Origin: Janthinobacterium sp. 64
GTDB taxonomy: Bacteria > Pseudomonadota > Gammaproteobacteria > Burkholderiales > Burkholderiaceae_D
DNA: 64,000 nt
Assembly (NCBI RefSeq): GCF_002813325.1
Contig: NZ_PHUG01000001.1
Location: 4,340,001-4,404,000, forward strand
Reading direction: 5' to 3'
Position 1 is the first letter of the stretch. The number at the start of each line of letters is the position of its first letter. The translations under genes and the position numbers were made by a program. The notes under the pieces are model-generated. The model saw only the letters and a list, made by a program, of their open reading frames with translations. It did no database searches and had not been told where the DNA came from. Positions 53,454 through 64,000 of this stretch are shown one piece after another.

Positions 53454-55202
53454 CCGCTCGCTGTACACCTTGCCCTTGGACAGGGTCACTTCATGATGGC
53501 CCGCGCCCGGCGCCATCATGGGGAAGCAGTTTTCCCCGCCATGCACGCGCACGTCGAGGAAGTAGGGGCCGCTCGATGCCAGGCAGGCCGCCAGCGCCGC
53601 GTCGAGTTCCTCGCGCCGGCTTACCGTCTGCGCCTGCCAGCCAAACGCGCGCGCCAGGGCGACGAAGTCGGGCAGCGCTTCCGTGTAGCTGTGGCTGTAG
53701 CGCTCGCCGTGGTGCAGTTCCTGCCACTGGCGCACCATGCCCATGTAGCCATTGTTCGACAGCACCACTTTCACGGGCAAACGGTGCTGCACGGCCGTCG
53801 CCAGTTCCTGGATATTCATCAAAATCGACGCGTCGCCGCTGACGCACACGACGCATTTTCCCGGATGGGCGATCTGCGCGCCGATGGCGGCCGGCAAGCC
53901 ATAACCCATGGTGCCGGCGCCGCCCGAGGTGAGCCAGCGGCGCGGCTGCTCGAAGCGCAAGTGCTGCGCGGCCCACATCTGGTGCTGGCCCACGTCCGTG
54001 GAAACGATGGCGTCCTTGCCATCGAGCGCCGCCTGCAAGCGGCGCATCAGCGCCTGCGGTGCGATCACGTCCGGCGTGTCGTCGAACGCCAGCGAGTCCT
54101 GCGCGCGCCAGCCATCGATGCGCTGCCACCACGGCTGGCGGTCGGCCAGCAAGCGGCCGCGCAGCTGCGCCAGCAGGGCGGTGAGCACGGGCGCGCAATC
54201 GCCGCGCAGGGCCACGTCGGCGCGCACGACCTTGCCGATCGACGCCGGGTCGATATCGACGTGGATGATTTTCGCGCCAGGACAGAAAGCGTCGAGGCGG
54301 CCCGTCACCCGGTCGTCGAAGCGGGCGCCCACGCAGACGATCAAATCCGCATGGTGCATGGCCAGGTTCGCTTCCAGCGTGCCGTGCATGCCCAGCATGC
54401 CGAGGAAGGCAGGGTGCGAGGCGGGAAAGGCGCCCAGGCCCAGCAGGGTCAGGGTGCACGGTGCGGCCGCCAGTTTCACTAATTGTTGAAACGCGGCGCA
54501 GGCATCGAGGCCGGAATTGATGAGGCCCCCGCCGCCATAGAACACGGGCTGGCGCGCGCCTGCGATCAGGCTGGCGGCCCGTTCCAGGTCAGTGCTGTCG
54601 GGCAGGGGGACGGCCACTGCGGCGGCGGATGGCGGCGGCGTGTTGGCCGCAACGGGCGCCAGCTGCATATCCTTGGGAAAATCGATCAGCACGGGACCGG
54701 GCCGCCCCTGCGTGGCTTGCGCGTACGCTTCGTGCACGACGGCCGCCGTTTCCTCGGCCGCGCGGATTTGCCGGTTCCACTTGGTGACGGGGCGCGAGAT
54801 GCCCAGCGCGTCGCATTCCTGGAAAGCGTTGGTGCCGATGCTGGTGGTGGCCACCTGGCCGCTGATGCAGATGAGGGGAATCGAATCGCACAGGGCGTCG
54901 AGCAAGCCCGTGGTGGTATTGCTCATGCCGGGGCCGGAGGTGACGAAGACGACGCCGGGCCGGCCCGTGCTGCGCGCATACCCTTCTGCTGCGTGCACGG
55001 CCGCCTGTTCGTGGCGCACCAGCACGTGGCGCAAGCGGGGCTGCGCATGCAGCGCGTCGTACAGGGGCAGCACGGCGCCACCCGGGTAGCCGAAGACGGT
55101 GTCGACACCGAGCGCCAGCAGGGTGTCGATCAGGGTGCTGGCGCCGTTGCGCGGCGCAAGATCGGGGGCGGGAGCGAGGAGGGGAGCGGGATCGGGTTTC
55201 AT
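53451..55202 (-). CDS. ilvB: Acetolactate synthase large subunit (thiamine diphosphate-dependent)
   Basis: The 583-residue enzyme joins two pyruvates (or pyruvate and 2-oxobutyrate) to acetohydroxy acids. The catalytic Glu65 lies in VRHEQAAVHAAEGYARSTG; the central domain has ARFDDRVTGRL, and the diphosphate-binding motif is GDASILMNIQELATA...LSNNGYMGMVRQWQ. All three ThDP-enzyme domains are intact. No regulatory small subunit (ilvH/ilvN) or other branched-chain amino acid gene is adjacent, so this is a second, separate isozyme or a catabolic form. The divergent Lrp-type regulator is the likely controller. Confidence 0.93.
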   Translation of the reverse strand: MKPDPAPLLAPAPDLAPRNGASTLIDTLLALGVDTVFGYPGGAVLPLYDALHAQPRLRHVLVRHEQAAVHAAEGYARSTGRPGVVFVTSGPGMSNTTTGLLDALCDSIPLICISGQVATTSIGTNAFQECDALGISRPVTKWNRQIRAAEETAAVVHEAYAQATQGRPGPVLIDFPKDMQLAPVAANTPPPSAAAVAVPLPDSTDLERAASLIAGARQPVFYGGGGLINSGLDACAAFQQLVKLAAAPCTLTLLGLGAFPASHPAFLGMLGMHGTLEANLAMHHADLIVCVGARFDDRVTGRLDAFCPGAKIIHVDIDPASIGKVVRADVALRGDCAPVLTALLAQLRGRLLADRQPWWQRIDGWRAQDSLAFDDTPDVIAPQALMRRLQAALDGKDAIVSTDVGQHQMWAAQHLRFEQPRRWLTSGGAGTMGYGLPAAIGAQIAHPGKCVVCVSGDASILMNIQELATAVQHRLPVKVVLSNNGYMGMVRQWQELHHGERYSHSYTEALPDFVALARAFGWQAQTVSRREELDAALAACLASSGPYFLDVRVHGGENCFPMMAPGAGHHEVTLSKGKVYSER

Positions 55203-55262
55203 GTGTCTATTTTCTGCTTGCCCCGGCAGAAAAGGCTGCTGGTTTTCTCGTATAGAATGCAG

Positions 55263-55287
55263 ATTTCAGCAAAATTTGCTGTGAAAT
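55263..55287. promoter_or_regulatory. Lrp/AsnC-type operator between ilvB and the regulator gene
   Basis: AGCAAAATTTGCT (55268-55280) is a perfect palindrome around a central A. Outer flanks ATTTC (55263-55267) and GAAAT (55283-55287) extend it with a 2-base offset. A TAGAAT -10-like hexamer lies at 55253-55258 upstream on the plus strand. The site is 15 bases before the regulator's ATG. Confidence 0.6.
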
Positions 55288-55301
55288 AAGGATATGACAG
55301 A

Positions 55302-55763
55302 ATGAAGCTCGATAAATTCGACCTCGCCATCCTGACGGCCCTGCAGCAGGACGCCCGCATCAGCCTGCATGACCTGAGCGCCAAGGTGGGCCTGACTTCG
55401 TCGCCATGCTGGGCGCGCATCAAGCGCATGGAAGACGATGGCGTCATCGAGGGTTACACGGTGAACGTCAACGCGGCCAAGGTGGGGCTGGCCGACACCG
55501 TCATCGTGCAAGTCACCTTGGACGACCATTCCGACCAGGCCCTGTTCGAATTCGGCCACGCGCTGGCCATGATCCCGGAAGTGCTGGAAGCGTTCCTTGT
55601 CTCGGGCGATTACGATTACTACCTGCGCATTGCGGTGAGCGACACGCGCGACTATGAACGGCTGCTGCGCGAGCGTTTATACAAAATTCCCGGTATCCGC
55701 CACAGCAAATCGAGTTTTGTCTTGCGCCAGCTCAAACAGAGTTACTTGCCACTGCAACGATAA
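55302..55763 (+). CDS. Lrp/AsnC-family transcriptional regulator
   Basis: The 153-residue protein has an N-terminal winged helix (DKFDLAILTALQQDARISLHDLSAKVGLTSSPCWARIKRMEDDGVIEGY) and a C-terminal RAM ligand-binding domain (DTVIVQVTLDDHS to YLRIAVSDTRDYERLLRERLYKIPGI). Proteins of this kind answer to amino acids. It is divergent from ilvB and has an AT-rich palindromic site in the shared region, so it likely controls ilvB and itself. Confidence 0.93.
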   Translation: MKLDKFDLAILTALQQDARISLHDLSAKVGLTSSPCWARIKRMEDDGVIEGYTVNVNAAKVGLADTVIVQVTLDDHSDQALFEFGHALAMIPEVLEAFLVSGDYDYYLRIAVSDTRDYERLLRERLYKIPGIRHSKSSFVLRQLKQSYLPLQR

Positions 55764-55857
55764 ATTTGCCTGCACGGCGGGAGTTTTTCCCTAGCCCATC
55801 CCCGGTGGCTGTCCGATACTGGACAGACATAAAAATCACTATAAAACGGGGATACGC

Positions 55858-58350
55858 ATGAAACTGACTTTATTCGCCGCCGCGGCCATGGCGCTGTGCC
55901 AGGCGCAAGCTGCCGACCTTGCCGCTGACGCCAGCGCGATCATCGCCGGCGACTTGCCCACCGTCATCATCACGGGCAGCATGCCGCTGCCCACCGTGGA
56001 GCAGGCGAGCGACACGTTCGCCGCGCCCGTGCAGACGGCCAGCGCGCAGCAGATCGCGCGCAGCGGCGCGCTGGACTTATCCGCTTTTCTGCGCCGCAAC
56101 CTGGGCAGCGTGGTCGTGAACGAAGTGCAGAACAATCCGTTTCAGCCCGACGTCAGCTATCGCGGCTATACGGCCTCGCCGCTGCTGGGCACGCCGCAAG
56201 GACTCTCTGTGTATCTCGACGGCATGCGATTGAACCAGCCGTTTGGCGACGTCGTCAGCTGGGACTTGATACCGCGCATGGCCATCGCTTCGCTGACCCT
56301 GATGCCCGGCGCGAACCCCCTGTTCGGCTTGAACACCTTGGGTGGCGCGCTGGCCCTGCAGACCAAGGATGGCAAGAGCAACCCCGGCACCGCCATCGAG
56401 GCGCGCCTGGGCTCCGATCAACGGCGCGGCATCGAGTTCGAGCATGGCGGCAGCAATGCGCAGGGCTGGCACTGGTACGTGACGGGCAACCGTTTCAAGG
56501 AGGACGGCTGGCGCGACGATTCCCCTTCCGACGTGCGCCAGCTGTTTGGCAAACTGGGCTGGAGCGATGCGCGCACGGACATTGCCGCCACCTTGGCCCA
56601 CGCGGACAATGCGCTGACGGGCAACGGCTTGCAGGAGCAGCGTTTGCTGGCGCGCGACTACCGCAGCGTCTACACCAAGCCCGACTTGACGCAAAACAGG
56701 TCGACCCTGCTGAACCTGACGGGCAAGCACCAGGCCAGCGAGGCCTTGCTCTTGTCCGGCAATGTCTACTACCGCAAGATCGACACGCACACCTTCAATG
56801 GCGACCTGAACGACGAGTCGTTCGACCAATCCGTCTACCAGCCCGGCGCGGCCGAGCGGGCGGCCCTGACGGCGGCCGGCTACACGGGTTTTCCCGCCAG
56901 CGGGGCGAATGCAGGCAATACGCCGTTTCCGAAATGGCGCTGCATAGCCAACGTGCTGCTGAACGATGAACCGGCTGAAAAATGCAATGGCATGCTCAAC
57001 CGCAGCCATACCGAGCAGGAAAACTATGGATTTTCGGGCCAGTTCACCGCTCTGGCCGACGTGGCGGGAGCGCGCCATGCCGTCACGGCCGGCGCCGCCT
57101 TTGATGCGAGCCACGCCACGTTTCGCCAGACCAGCCAGTTCGGCTACCTGAACCCGGACCGCAGCATCACGCCCGTCGCATTCTTTGCCGACGGCACGCA
57201 AATCGATGACGATGGCACGCCAGTGGACAACCGCGTCGACTTGAGCGGGCGCATGCGCACCTGGAGCGTGTATGCGAGCGACAGCATCGCGTTCAGTCGT
57301 GACCTGACTCTGACTGTTTCCGGCCGCTACAACCGCAGCACGGTGCGCAACCGCGACGCCATCACGCCCGGTGGCGGCAGCGGTTCGCTCGATGGCGACC
57401 ACCGTTTCAGCCGCTTCAACCCCGCCATCGGCCTGGCCTATGCGCCAGCCGGAGGGGCCAGTGCTTACCTTGGCTACAACGAAGGCAGCCGCACGCCGAC
57501 GGCCATCGAACTCGGTTGCGCCGACCCGGACAACCCGTGCCGCCTGCCCAACGCCATGGCCGGCGACCCGCCATTAAAACAGGTGGTGACGAAGACGTGG
57601 GAAGCGGGCGTGCGCGGCAAGCTTGGCCAGATGGCACGCTGGAGCGCGGGCCTGTTCCGCGCGGAAAACCACGACGATATACTGTTCGTCGCCGACAACC
57701 AGGCCGGTTTTGGCTACTTCAAGAATTTCGGCAAGACGCGCCACCAGGGCGCCGAATTGGCGCTGGACGGCAAGGCCGGTGCGCTGGACTTCGGCGTCAA
57801 CTACACGTGGCTGCAGGCGACGTATCAAAGCCGCGAAGTGGTCAACGGCAGCGCCAACAGCAGCAGCGATGCGGACGCGCCCGGCCTGGAAGGCAATATC
57901 GTCATCACGCCGGGCAAGCGCATTCCTTTGACACCAAGCCATATTTTCAAAGCGCACGTGGATTACGAGGGCGGGCGCGACTGGACGGTAGGCCTGGCCA
58001 TGACGGCCGTGTCCAGCGCGTATGCGCGCGGCAATGAAAACAACCAGCACCAGGCGGGCGGGGCGTCGTATCTGGGGTCGGGCAAGAGCGGTGGCTATGC
58101 CGTGGTGGAACTGAATGGGAAATATCAGCTGACGCCGCAGCTGAGCATATTTGCCCAGGTGAATAACCTGTTCGACCGCAAATATGCGACGGCGGCCCAG
58201 CTGGGCGCCACGGCTTTCGACGCCAACGGCAATTTCGCCGCCCGGCCGCTGCCCGCCGTGAACGGCGAGTATCCGATGGTCAACGCGACCTTTTATGCGG
58301 CCGGCGCGCCGCGCAGCGTGAACGTGGGCCTGCGCTATGTATTTAATTAG
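55858..58350 (+). CDS. TonB-dependent outer-membrane receptor
   Basis: The 830-residue protein has a signal peptide (KLTLFAAAAMALCQAQA), a TonB-box-like DLPTVIITG at about residues 32-40, a plug domain (about 50-165: QQIARSGALDLSAFLRRNLGSV, YRGYTASPLLGTPQGLSVYLDGMRLNQPFGD) and a 22-strand barrel ending in VGLRYVFN. The sequence is of the kind often annotated as iron-siderophore or vitamin receptor, but the ligand is unknown. Family features ELGCADPDNPCRLPNAMAGDPPLKQVV in a late loop suggest a uniform subfamily common in Oxalobacteraceae; this is recollection. It stands alone with no transporter genes. Confidence 0.92.
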   Translation: MKLTLFAAAAMALCQAQAADLAADASAIIAGDLPTVIITGSMPLPTVEQASDTFAAPVQTASAQQIARSGALDLSAFLRRNLGSVVVNEVQNNPFQPDVSYRGYTASPLLGTPQGLSVYLDGMRLNQPFGDVVSWDLIPRMAIASLTLMPGANPLFGLNTLGGALALQTKDGKSNPGTAIEARLGSDQRRGIEFEHGGSNAQGWHWYVTGNRFKEDGWRDDSPSDVRQLFGKLGWSDARTDIAATLAHADNALTGNGLQEQRLLARDYRSVYTKPDLTQNRSTLLNLTGKHQASEALLLSGNVYYRKIDTHTFNGDLNDESFDQSVYQPGAAERAALTAAGYTGFPASGANAGNTPFPKWRCIANVLLNDEPAEKCNGMLNRSHTEQENYGFSGQFTALADVAGARHAVTAGAAFDASHATFRQTSQFGYLNPDRSITPVAFFADGTQIDDDGTPVDNRVDLSGRMRTWSVYASDSIAFSRDLTLTVSGRYNRSTVRNRDAITPGGGSGSLDGDHRFSRFNPAIGLAYAPAGGASAYLGYNEGSRTPTAIELGCADPDNPCRLPNAMAGDPPLKQVVTKTWEAGVRGKLGQMARWSAGLFRAENHDDILFVADNQAGFGYFKNFGKTRHQGAELALDGKAGALDFGVNYTWLQATYQSREVVNGSANSSSDADAPGLEGNIVITPGKRIPLTPSHIFKAHVDYEGGRDWTVGLAMTAVSSAYARGNENNQHQAGGASYLGSGKSGGYAVVELNGKYQLTPQLSIFAQVNNLFDRKYATAAQLGATAFDANGNFAARPLPAVNGEYPMVNATFYAAGAPRSVNVGLRYVFN

Positions 58351-58368
58351 GTTTTCTTGACACTCAAG

Positions 58369-58486
58369 ATGCCTGACAAAACCGTAGCGAGCGGATGGGA
58401 TTTGTGGCTAAGAAGCGCAACCGTACTCTAGTACGGTGAGCATCGCAGGCCGCAAAGCGCGCCGCGCAGTAGGTTTGGTCAGGCAT
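58369..58486. other. Rod-like structured element of about 118 bp
   Basis: The outer arms are ATGCCTGAC (58369-58377) and GTCAGGCAT (58478-58486), extended by AAACC/GGTTT. Inside, TTTGTGGC and GCCGCAAA pair over 8 bp with one G-U in RNA, and the tip has ACCGTACT/AGTACGGT (perfect 8-bp arms, CT between). Together they make one long imperfect hairpin. The right arm overlaps the stop of the response regulator gene. It separates the convergent TonB receptor and regulator genes. Confidence 0.7.
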
Positions 58487-59153
58487 TCGGCTGAACGTGT
58501 TCGATGACGCCGTTGCGCAAGGCCAGGTGCACCAAAGCGGCGGGGCCGGGCACGTCGAGCTTTTCCTTGATGCAGGTCTGGTGGTTGGCCACCGTCTTGC
58601 TGCTCACGTGCAGCAGGCGGGCGCAGTCGGCGGCGCTGCGGCCTTCGGCCAGCAGGCGGAAGATTTCGAATTCGCGCTGGCTCAGGCTGCTCAAGCGCTG
58701 CACTTCCATGCTGGCCGTGCCTTGCAGCACGCCGGGTGCGCTGTGCGGATCGAGGTAGCGCCGGCCCGCGTGGGCGGCGCGCACGGCGTCGACCAGGTGT
58801 TCCGGGTCGGCCTGCTTGCTGACGAAGCCGCAGGCGCCGCCGTCAAACGCGCGCGCGATCAGCTGCGGCGTGTCGTGCATGGTAAACACCAGCACGCGGG
58901 CAGCGGCGTCGCGCGCGAGCAGCTTGCGCAGCAATTCCAGGCCGCCGATGCCGGGCATGGACAAATCCGTGACACACACGTCGGGCGCGTGCTCCAGGTG
59001 CAAGCCATACGCCGTTTCGCCATTGCCCGCCTCGGCCACGACGGTGATGTCGCCGCCCTGTTCCAGCAGGCGCCGGTAGCCCGTGCGCACCACCGGGTGG
59101 TCGTCCACCAGCATCACGCGGATCGGCCGCAGGGCGCTGTGCATGGCGTTCAT
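58479..59153 (-). CDS. NarL/FixJ-family response regulator
   Basis: The 224-residue protein has a receiver domain (Asp17-Asp18 acidic pair in MLVDDHPVV, phosphoacceptor Asp63 in CVTDLSMPG, Lys in GFVSKQ) and a C-terminal LuxR-type helix-turn-helix (LSQREFEIFRLLAEGRSAADCARLLHVSSKTVANHQTCIKEKL). The ATG at 59153 overlaps the stop of the kinase gene as ATGA, so the two are translationally coupled. Its targets probably include the divergent PEP-CTERM-subtilase operon; this is inferred from position only. Confidence 0.93.
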   Translation of the reverse strand: MNAMHSALRPIRVMLVDDHPVVRTGYRRLLEQGGDITVVAEAGNGETAYGLHLEHAPDVCVTDLSMPGIGGLELLRKLLARDAAARVLVFTMHDTPQLIARAFDGGACGFVSKQADPEHLVDAVRAAHAGRRYLDPHSAPGVLQGTASMEVQRLSSLSQREFEIFRLLAEGRSAADCARLLHVSSKTVANHQTCIKEKLDVPGPAALVHLALRNGVIEHVQPNA

Positions 59154-60058
59154 GCCGCGCACCGGGCCGCCAGGGCCACTTCGATGCGCAAGCCGTTGCC
59201 CAGCGCACTGATCCAGCGGATATGGCCGCGCAGGCCGGCGACTCTTTCGCGCATGCCCAACATGCCGAAGCCGGGATCCTGCTGCCTGTCCTGGCACAAA
59301 CCCTGGCCATTGTCTTCGATGGCCAGGTGCAGCAAGCCGTGCGCATCGGCGCGCAATTCCACGGTGGCCCGGTCGGCGCCCGCGTGGCGCGCCACGTTCG
59401 TCAAGCCTTCCTGCACCAGGCGGTAGATGGCCGTGGCGATGCCGTCGTCAAGGTCGGCGGGGATGGCATGCGGCGCGAAATGGCAAGCGATGCCGTGCTG
59501 CTGGGCCCAGCTGTCGCACAGTGTTTGCAGGGCCGCTTCCAGGCCCAGGCTGTCGAGCACGGGCGGGCGCAGCCGGCGCAGCATGCTGCGCACCATCGCA
59601 TGCAGCGTTTCCGCGGAGCGGGCGATGCTGGCGGCGCAGGCTTGCACGTTCGCCTGGTCGGTGGCACCTGCGCGCAGGATGTAGCTGGCGGCGGCGCGGA
59701 TGGCCGTGCAATCTTGTCCCACCTCATCGTGCAGCTCGCGCGCCAGCGCGCAGCGTTCCTCTTCCTGCGCGCGCAGCAGGCGCTGCGTGAGCGCGCGGTT
59801 TTGCGCCAGCAGCAGCGCCACCTGGCGTTCGCGCCGTACGGCAAAGCCGGCCAGCGCCAGCACCAGCAGCAGCAGGCTCAGGGCCAATTCATCGAGTTGC
59901 CAGTGCTCCTGGCGCCAGAGGACGCGCGTCAGCCGTTCGGCCAGGTCCAGCCTGGCGGCCAGCAGGAAAAAAGCCAGCGCCAGCGCGCAGCACACGATGC
60001 TGCGCCAGGCCGGCCGCTTGCCTGAGCGGCCGCTGCCGGCCAGTTGGTAGTGTTCCAT
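59150..60058 (-). CDS. NarX/UhpB-type sensor histidine kinase
   Basis: The 302-residue kinase has two membrane segments (about residues 20-38 and 57-75) with a very short periplasmic loop (about 20 residues: RLDLAERLTRVLWRQEHWQ). The HisKA_3 domain has His110 in ARELHDEVGQD and the ATPase domain has EGLTNVARHAGADRATV and IEDNGQGL with GMLGMRERVAGLRG. The small sensor region suggests intramembrane sensing. GGGAG lies eight bases before the ATG at 60058. It forms an operon with the response regulator gene. Confidence 0.92.
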   Translation of the reverse strand: MEHYQLAGSGRSGKRPAWRSIVCCALALAFFLLAARLDLAERLTRVLWRQEHWQLDELALSLLLLVLALAGFAVRRERQVALLLAQNRALTQRLLRAQEEERCALARELHDEVGQDCTAIRAAASYILRAGATDQANVQACAASIARSAETLHAMVRSMLRRLRPPVLDSLGLEAALQTLCDSWAQQHGIACHFAPHAIPADLDDGIATAIYRLVQEGLTNVARHAGADRATVELRADAHGLLHLAIEDNGQGLCQDRQQDPGFGMLGMRERVAGLRGHIRWISALGNGLRIEVALAARCAA

Positions 60059-60493
60059 GATGCTGCTCCCTGAGCACGGTCGATCCCCTTGTTGTGCAAG
60101 CTTCATGCCATCGGTGCAAGGGCAGCAGGGGCCGATCAGGCTGGGCAGAGAGGGCAGGCAGTGTTCCAGGATGGAACAGGTGTACCGCGATGTGACGGTG
60201 AGGACGACGCGGCAAGCGCGGTTTTCGAGCTTATCTGAAGTCGGGCCGGTCCGTTGGCGCGCACGTCAGGCGCGCGATGCATTGTTGTTCAAATGTAACG
60301 TTGAGATTCCTCAAGCTTTCATAGATAAAACAAAACAAAGTTTCGCGGAGTTAGATAAAAAATAAATAAATGATATTAAAAATATGATATTTATTTTATG
60401 CGATTTGCTATATTTGTTGACACTTTTGTGAAAAAGCTAAAAGCGGGCGCCAGACCTGCCGACCTATCTATCCACAACAATCAAGGGAATAGA
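60059..60493. other. Divergent control region of the two-component system and the PEP-CTERM operon
   Basis: The 435 bases are AT-rich from 60285 to 60430, with an interrupted palindrome in the stretch 60361-60396 (AAATAAATGATAT and ATATGATATTTATTT separated by four to five A). This may be a promoter or a regulator-binding site. A weak short frame in this gap lacks a start signal and I do not count it as a gene. Confidence 0.4.
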
Positions 60494-61309
60494 ATGAATC
60501 GTTCATCACATGCGCGGGTATCGCCCGCCACCGTCAATCCGCCCGCTATCCGCGGTCGTTCAACCGCCTTTGCCGCGCTGGCCACCTTGTCCGTGCTGGC
60601 CTCGGCGCCGGCCATGGCCGGTGTCCTGACCTTCGACAATTTGCCCCCCGACGTGTATGAAAGCGGCCAGACGCTCAATACGTCGAGCTACAACCTGCTG
60701 TTCCTGGCCGACCCGACCACGGCGGCCGGCGGCGGCGTCAGCGGCGTGGGCGCCATCCTCGATGGCCGGGTGGACTCGTCGTGCGATATCGCCGCCTGCC
60801 CGCAGGGCGCCACCGGCAATTACCTGGCCATCCTCAACGATGGCGGCGTGAATTTCTCGCGCGCCGACCACCGCGCATTCACCCTGGCCGGTTTCGACTA
60901 TTCCTTCATCGCCCCCGTCTCCGGCTTGCCGAACATGCAGTGGGGCCAGCTGCAGCTGAGCGGCACCCTCAGCAACGGCCAGGTGATCAGCACTTCGTGG
61001 GCGTTTCCCGGCCAGGGCAACGATGGCAATTACTATTTCCAGAGCGCTTCCCTGCTGAGCGGCTTTGGCAACTACGCGTTTACGGGCCTGACCTTCAACG
61101 CGTGCATTTTCAATGACACGGGCGCGTGCAGCAATTCCCTCGATTTCCCCGCCTTTAACCAGGGCCAGTTCGCGCTCGACAATATCAATATCAGCGCCGT
61201 GCCGGAACCGTCGACCTACATGCTGATGCTGGCCGGCCTGGGCACCATCGGCATGCTGTCGCGCCGCCGCAGCGGCAAGTTCGCCGCTGTCACCGTGCAA
61301 GGAGCGTGA
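60494..61309 (+). CDS. PEP-CTERM protein with QFxxD motif
   Basis: The 271-residue precursor has a long signal region (residues about 1-42, TAFAALATLSVLASAPAMAG), an extracellular domain with paired Cys (SSCDIAACPQ; FNACIFNDTGACSN), the QFALD motif immediately before the tail, and the PEP-CTERM tail VPEPSTYML, hydrophobic LAGLGTIGML and SRRRSGK. I recall a named subfamily with QFxxD before the tail. The protein is exported and anchored by an exosortase not seen here. AAGGG precedes the ATG at 60494. The next gene starts two bases after its stop. Confidence 0.88.
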   Translation: MNRSSHARVSPATVNPPAIRGRSTAFAALATLSVLASAPAMAGVLTFDNLPPDVYESGQTLNTSSYNLLFLADPTTAAGGGVSGVGAILDGRVDSSCDIAACPQGATGNYLAILNDGGVNFSRADHRAFTLAGFDYSFIAPVSGLPNMQWGQLQLSGTLSNGQVISTSWAFPGQGNDGNYYFQSASLLSGFGNYAFTGLTFNACIFNDTGACSNSLDFPAFNQGQFALDNINISAVPEPSTYMLMLAGLGTIGMLSRRRSGKFAAVTVQGA

Positions 61310-61310
61310 G

Positions 61311-64000
<2,690 letters not shown>

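Noticed and set aside
60057..60365. A 102-codon frame upstream of the PEP-CTERM gene
   Set aside because: It has no ribosome binding site, no protein-like pattern and lies in the divergent control region of the kinase and PEP-CTERM genes.

Overview
The window looks like a chromosome segment of a GC-rich betaproteobacterium, most likely family Oxalobacteraceae (Janthinobacterium/Duganella/Massilia type). This rests on codon bias, PEP-CTERM surface proteins, a czcICBA metal-efflux cluster, many c-di-GMP and chemosensory proteins, and palindromic intergenic repeats of a kind I associate with this family. The assignment is an inference; there is no rRNA, tRNA, phage, IS element or CRISPR array in the window. 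Genes are dense, run on both strands and are mostly short transcription units.

Layout. 1-5 kb: end of a DUF4424-type secreted protein, an unknown exported protein, a small membrane protein, a large S9 (glutamyl-endopeptidase-like) peptidase and two very small proteins. 5-11.5 kb: tamA-tamB, the outer-membrane translocation and assembly module, divergent from queC. 12-19.7 kb: fatty acid hydroxylase, AraC regulator, CHASE-PAS-GAF-GGDEF diguanylate cyclase, small membrane and soluble proteins and a PEP-CTERM protein. 19.7-27.4 kb: the czcA/B/C/I heavy-metal efflux cluster preceded by an unusual MORN-repeat plus C13 (legumain-type) peptidase. 27.5-31.2 kb: a double-GAF histidine kinase convergent with a REC-DUF3369-HD-GYP regulator. 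31.6-45 kb: mixed metabolism (DUF3016 protein, orphan solute-binding protein, thioesterase, PQQ-type sugar dehydrogenase lipoprotein, glutathione-dependent formaldehyde dehydrogenase frmA, GlxA-type regulator, MshQ-like adhesin, dienelactone hydrolase, SRPBCC protein, M28 peptidase, chloroperoxidase-type hydrolase). 45-49.3 kb: a DEAD-box RNA helicase with two DbpA RNA-binding domains and an Aer-like chemoreceptor. 49.4-55.8 kb: lipoprotein pair, MazG-like pyrophosphohydrolase, cytochrome P450 with a divergent AraC regulator, and a lone acetolactate synthase large subunit with a divergent Lrp regulator. 55.8-64 kb: TonB-dependent receptor, NarX/NarL-type two-component system, and divergent from it a PEP-CTERM protein followed by a large S8 subtilase cut off by the window end.

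The most distinctive non-coding content is a set of palindromic elements at gene 3' ends. A GTCGGATTA/TAATCCGAC family occurs at 19.7, 29.6 and 53.4 kb, and element bases supply stop codons of four genes. A GGTCAGACC palindrome type occurs at 5.0 and 42.2 kb. A long rod-like hairpin of about 118 bp at 58.4 kb overlaps the stop of the response regulator gene. Candidate operators are a perfect 22-bp palindrome upstream of frmA and an Lrp-like palindrome between the acetolactate synthase gene and the Lrp gene.
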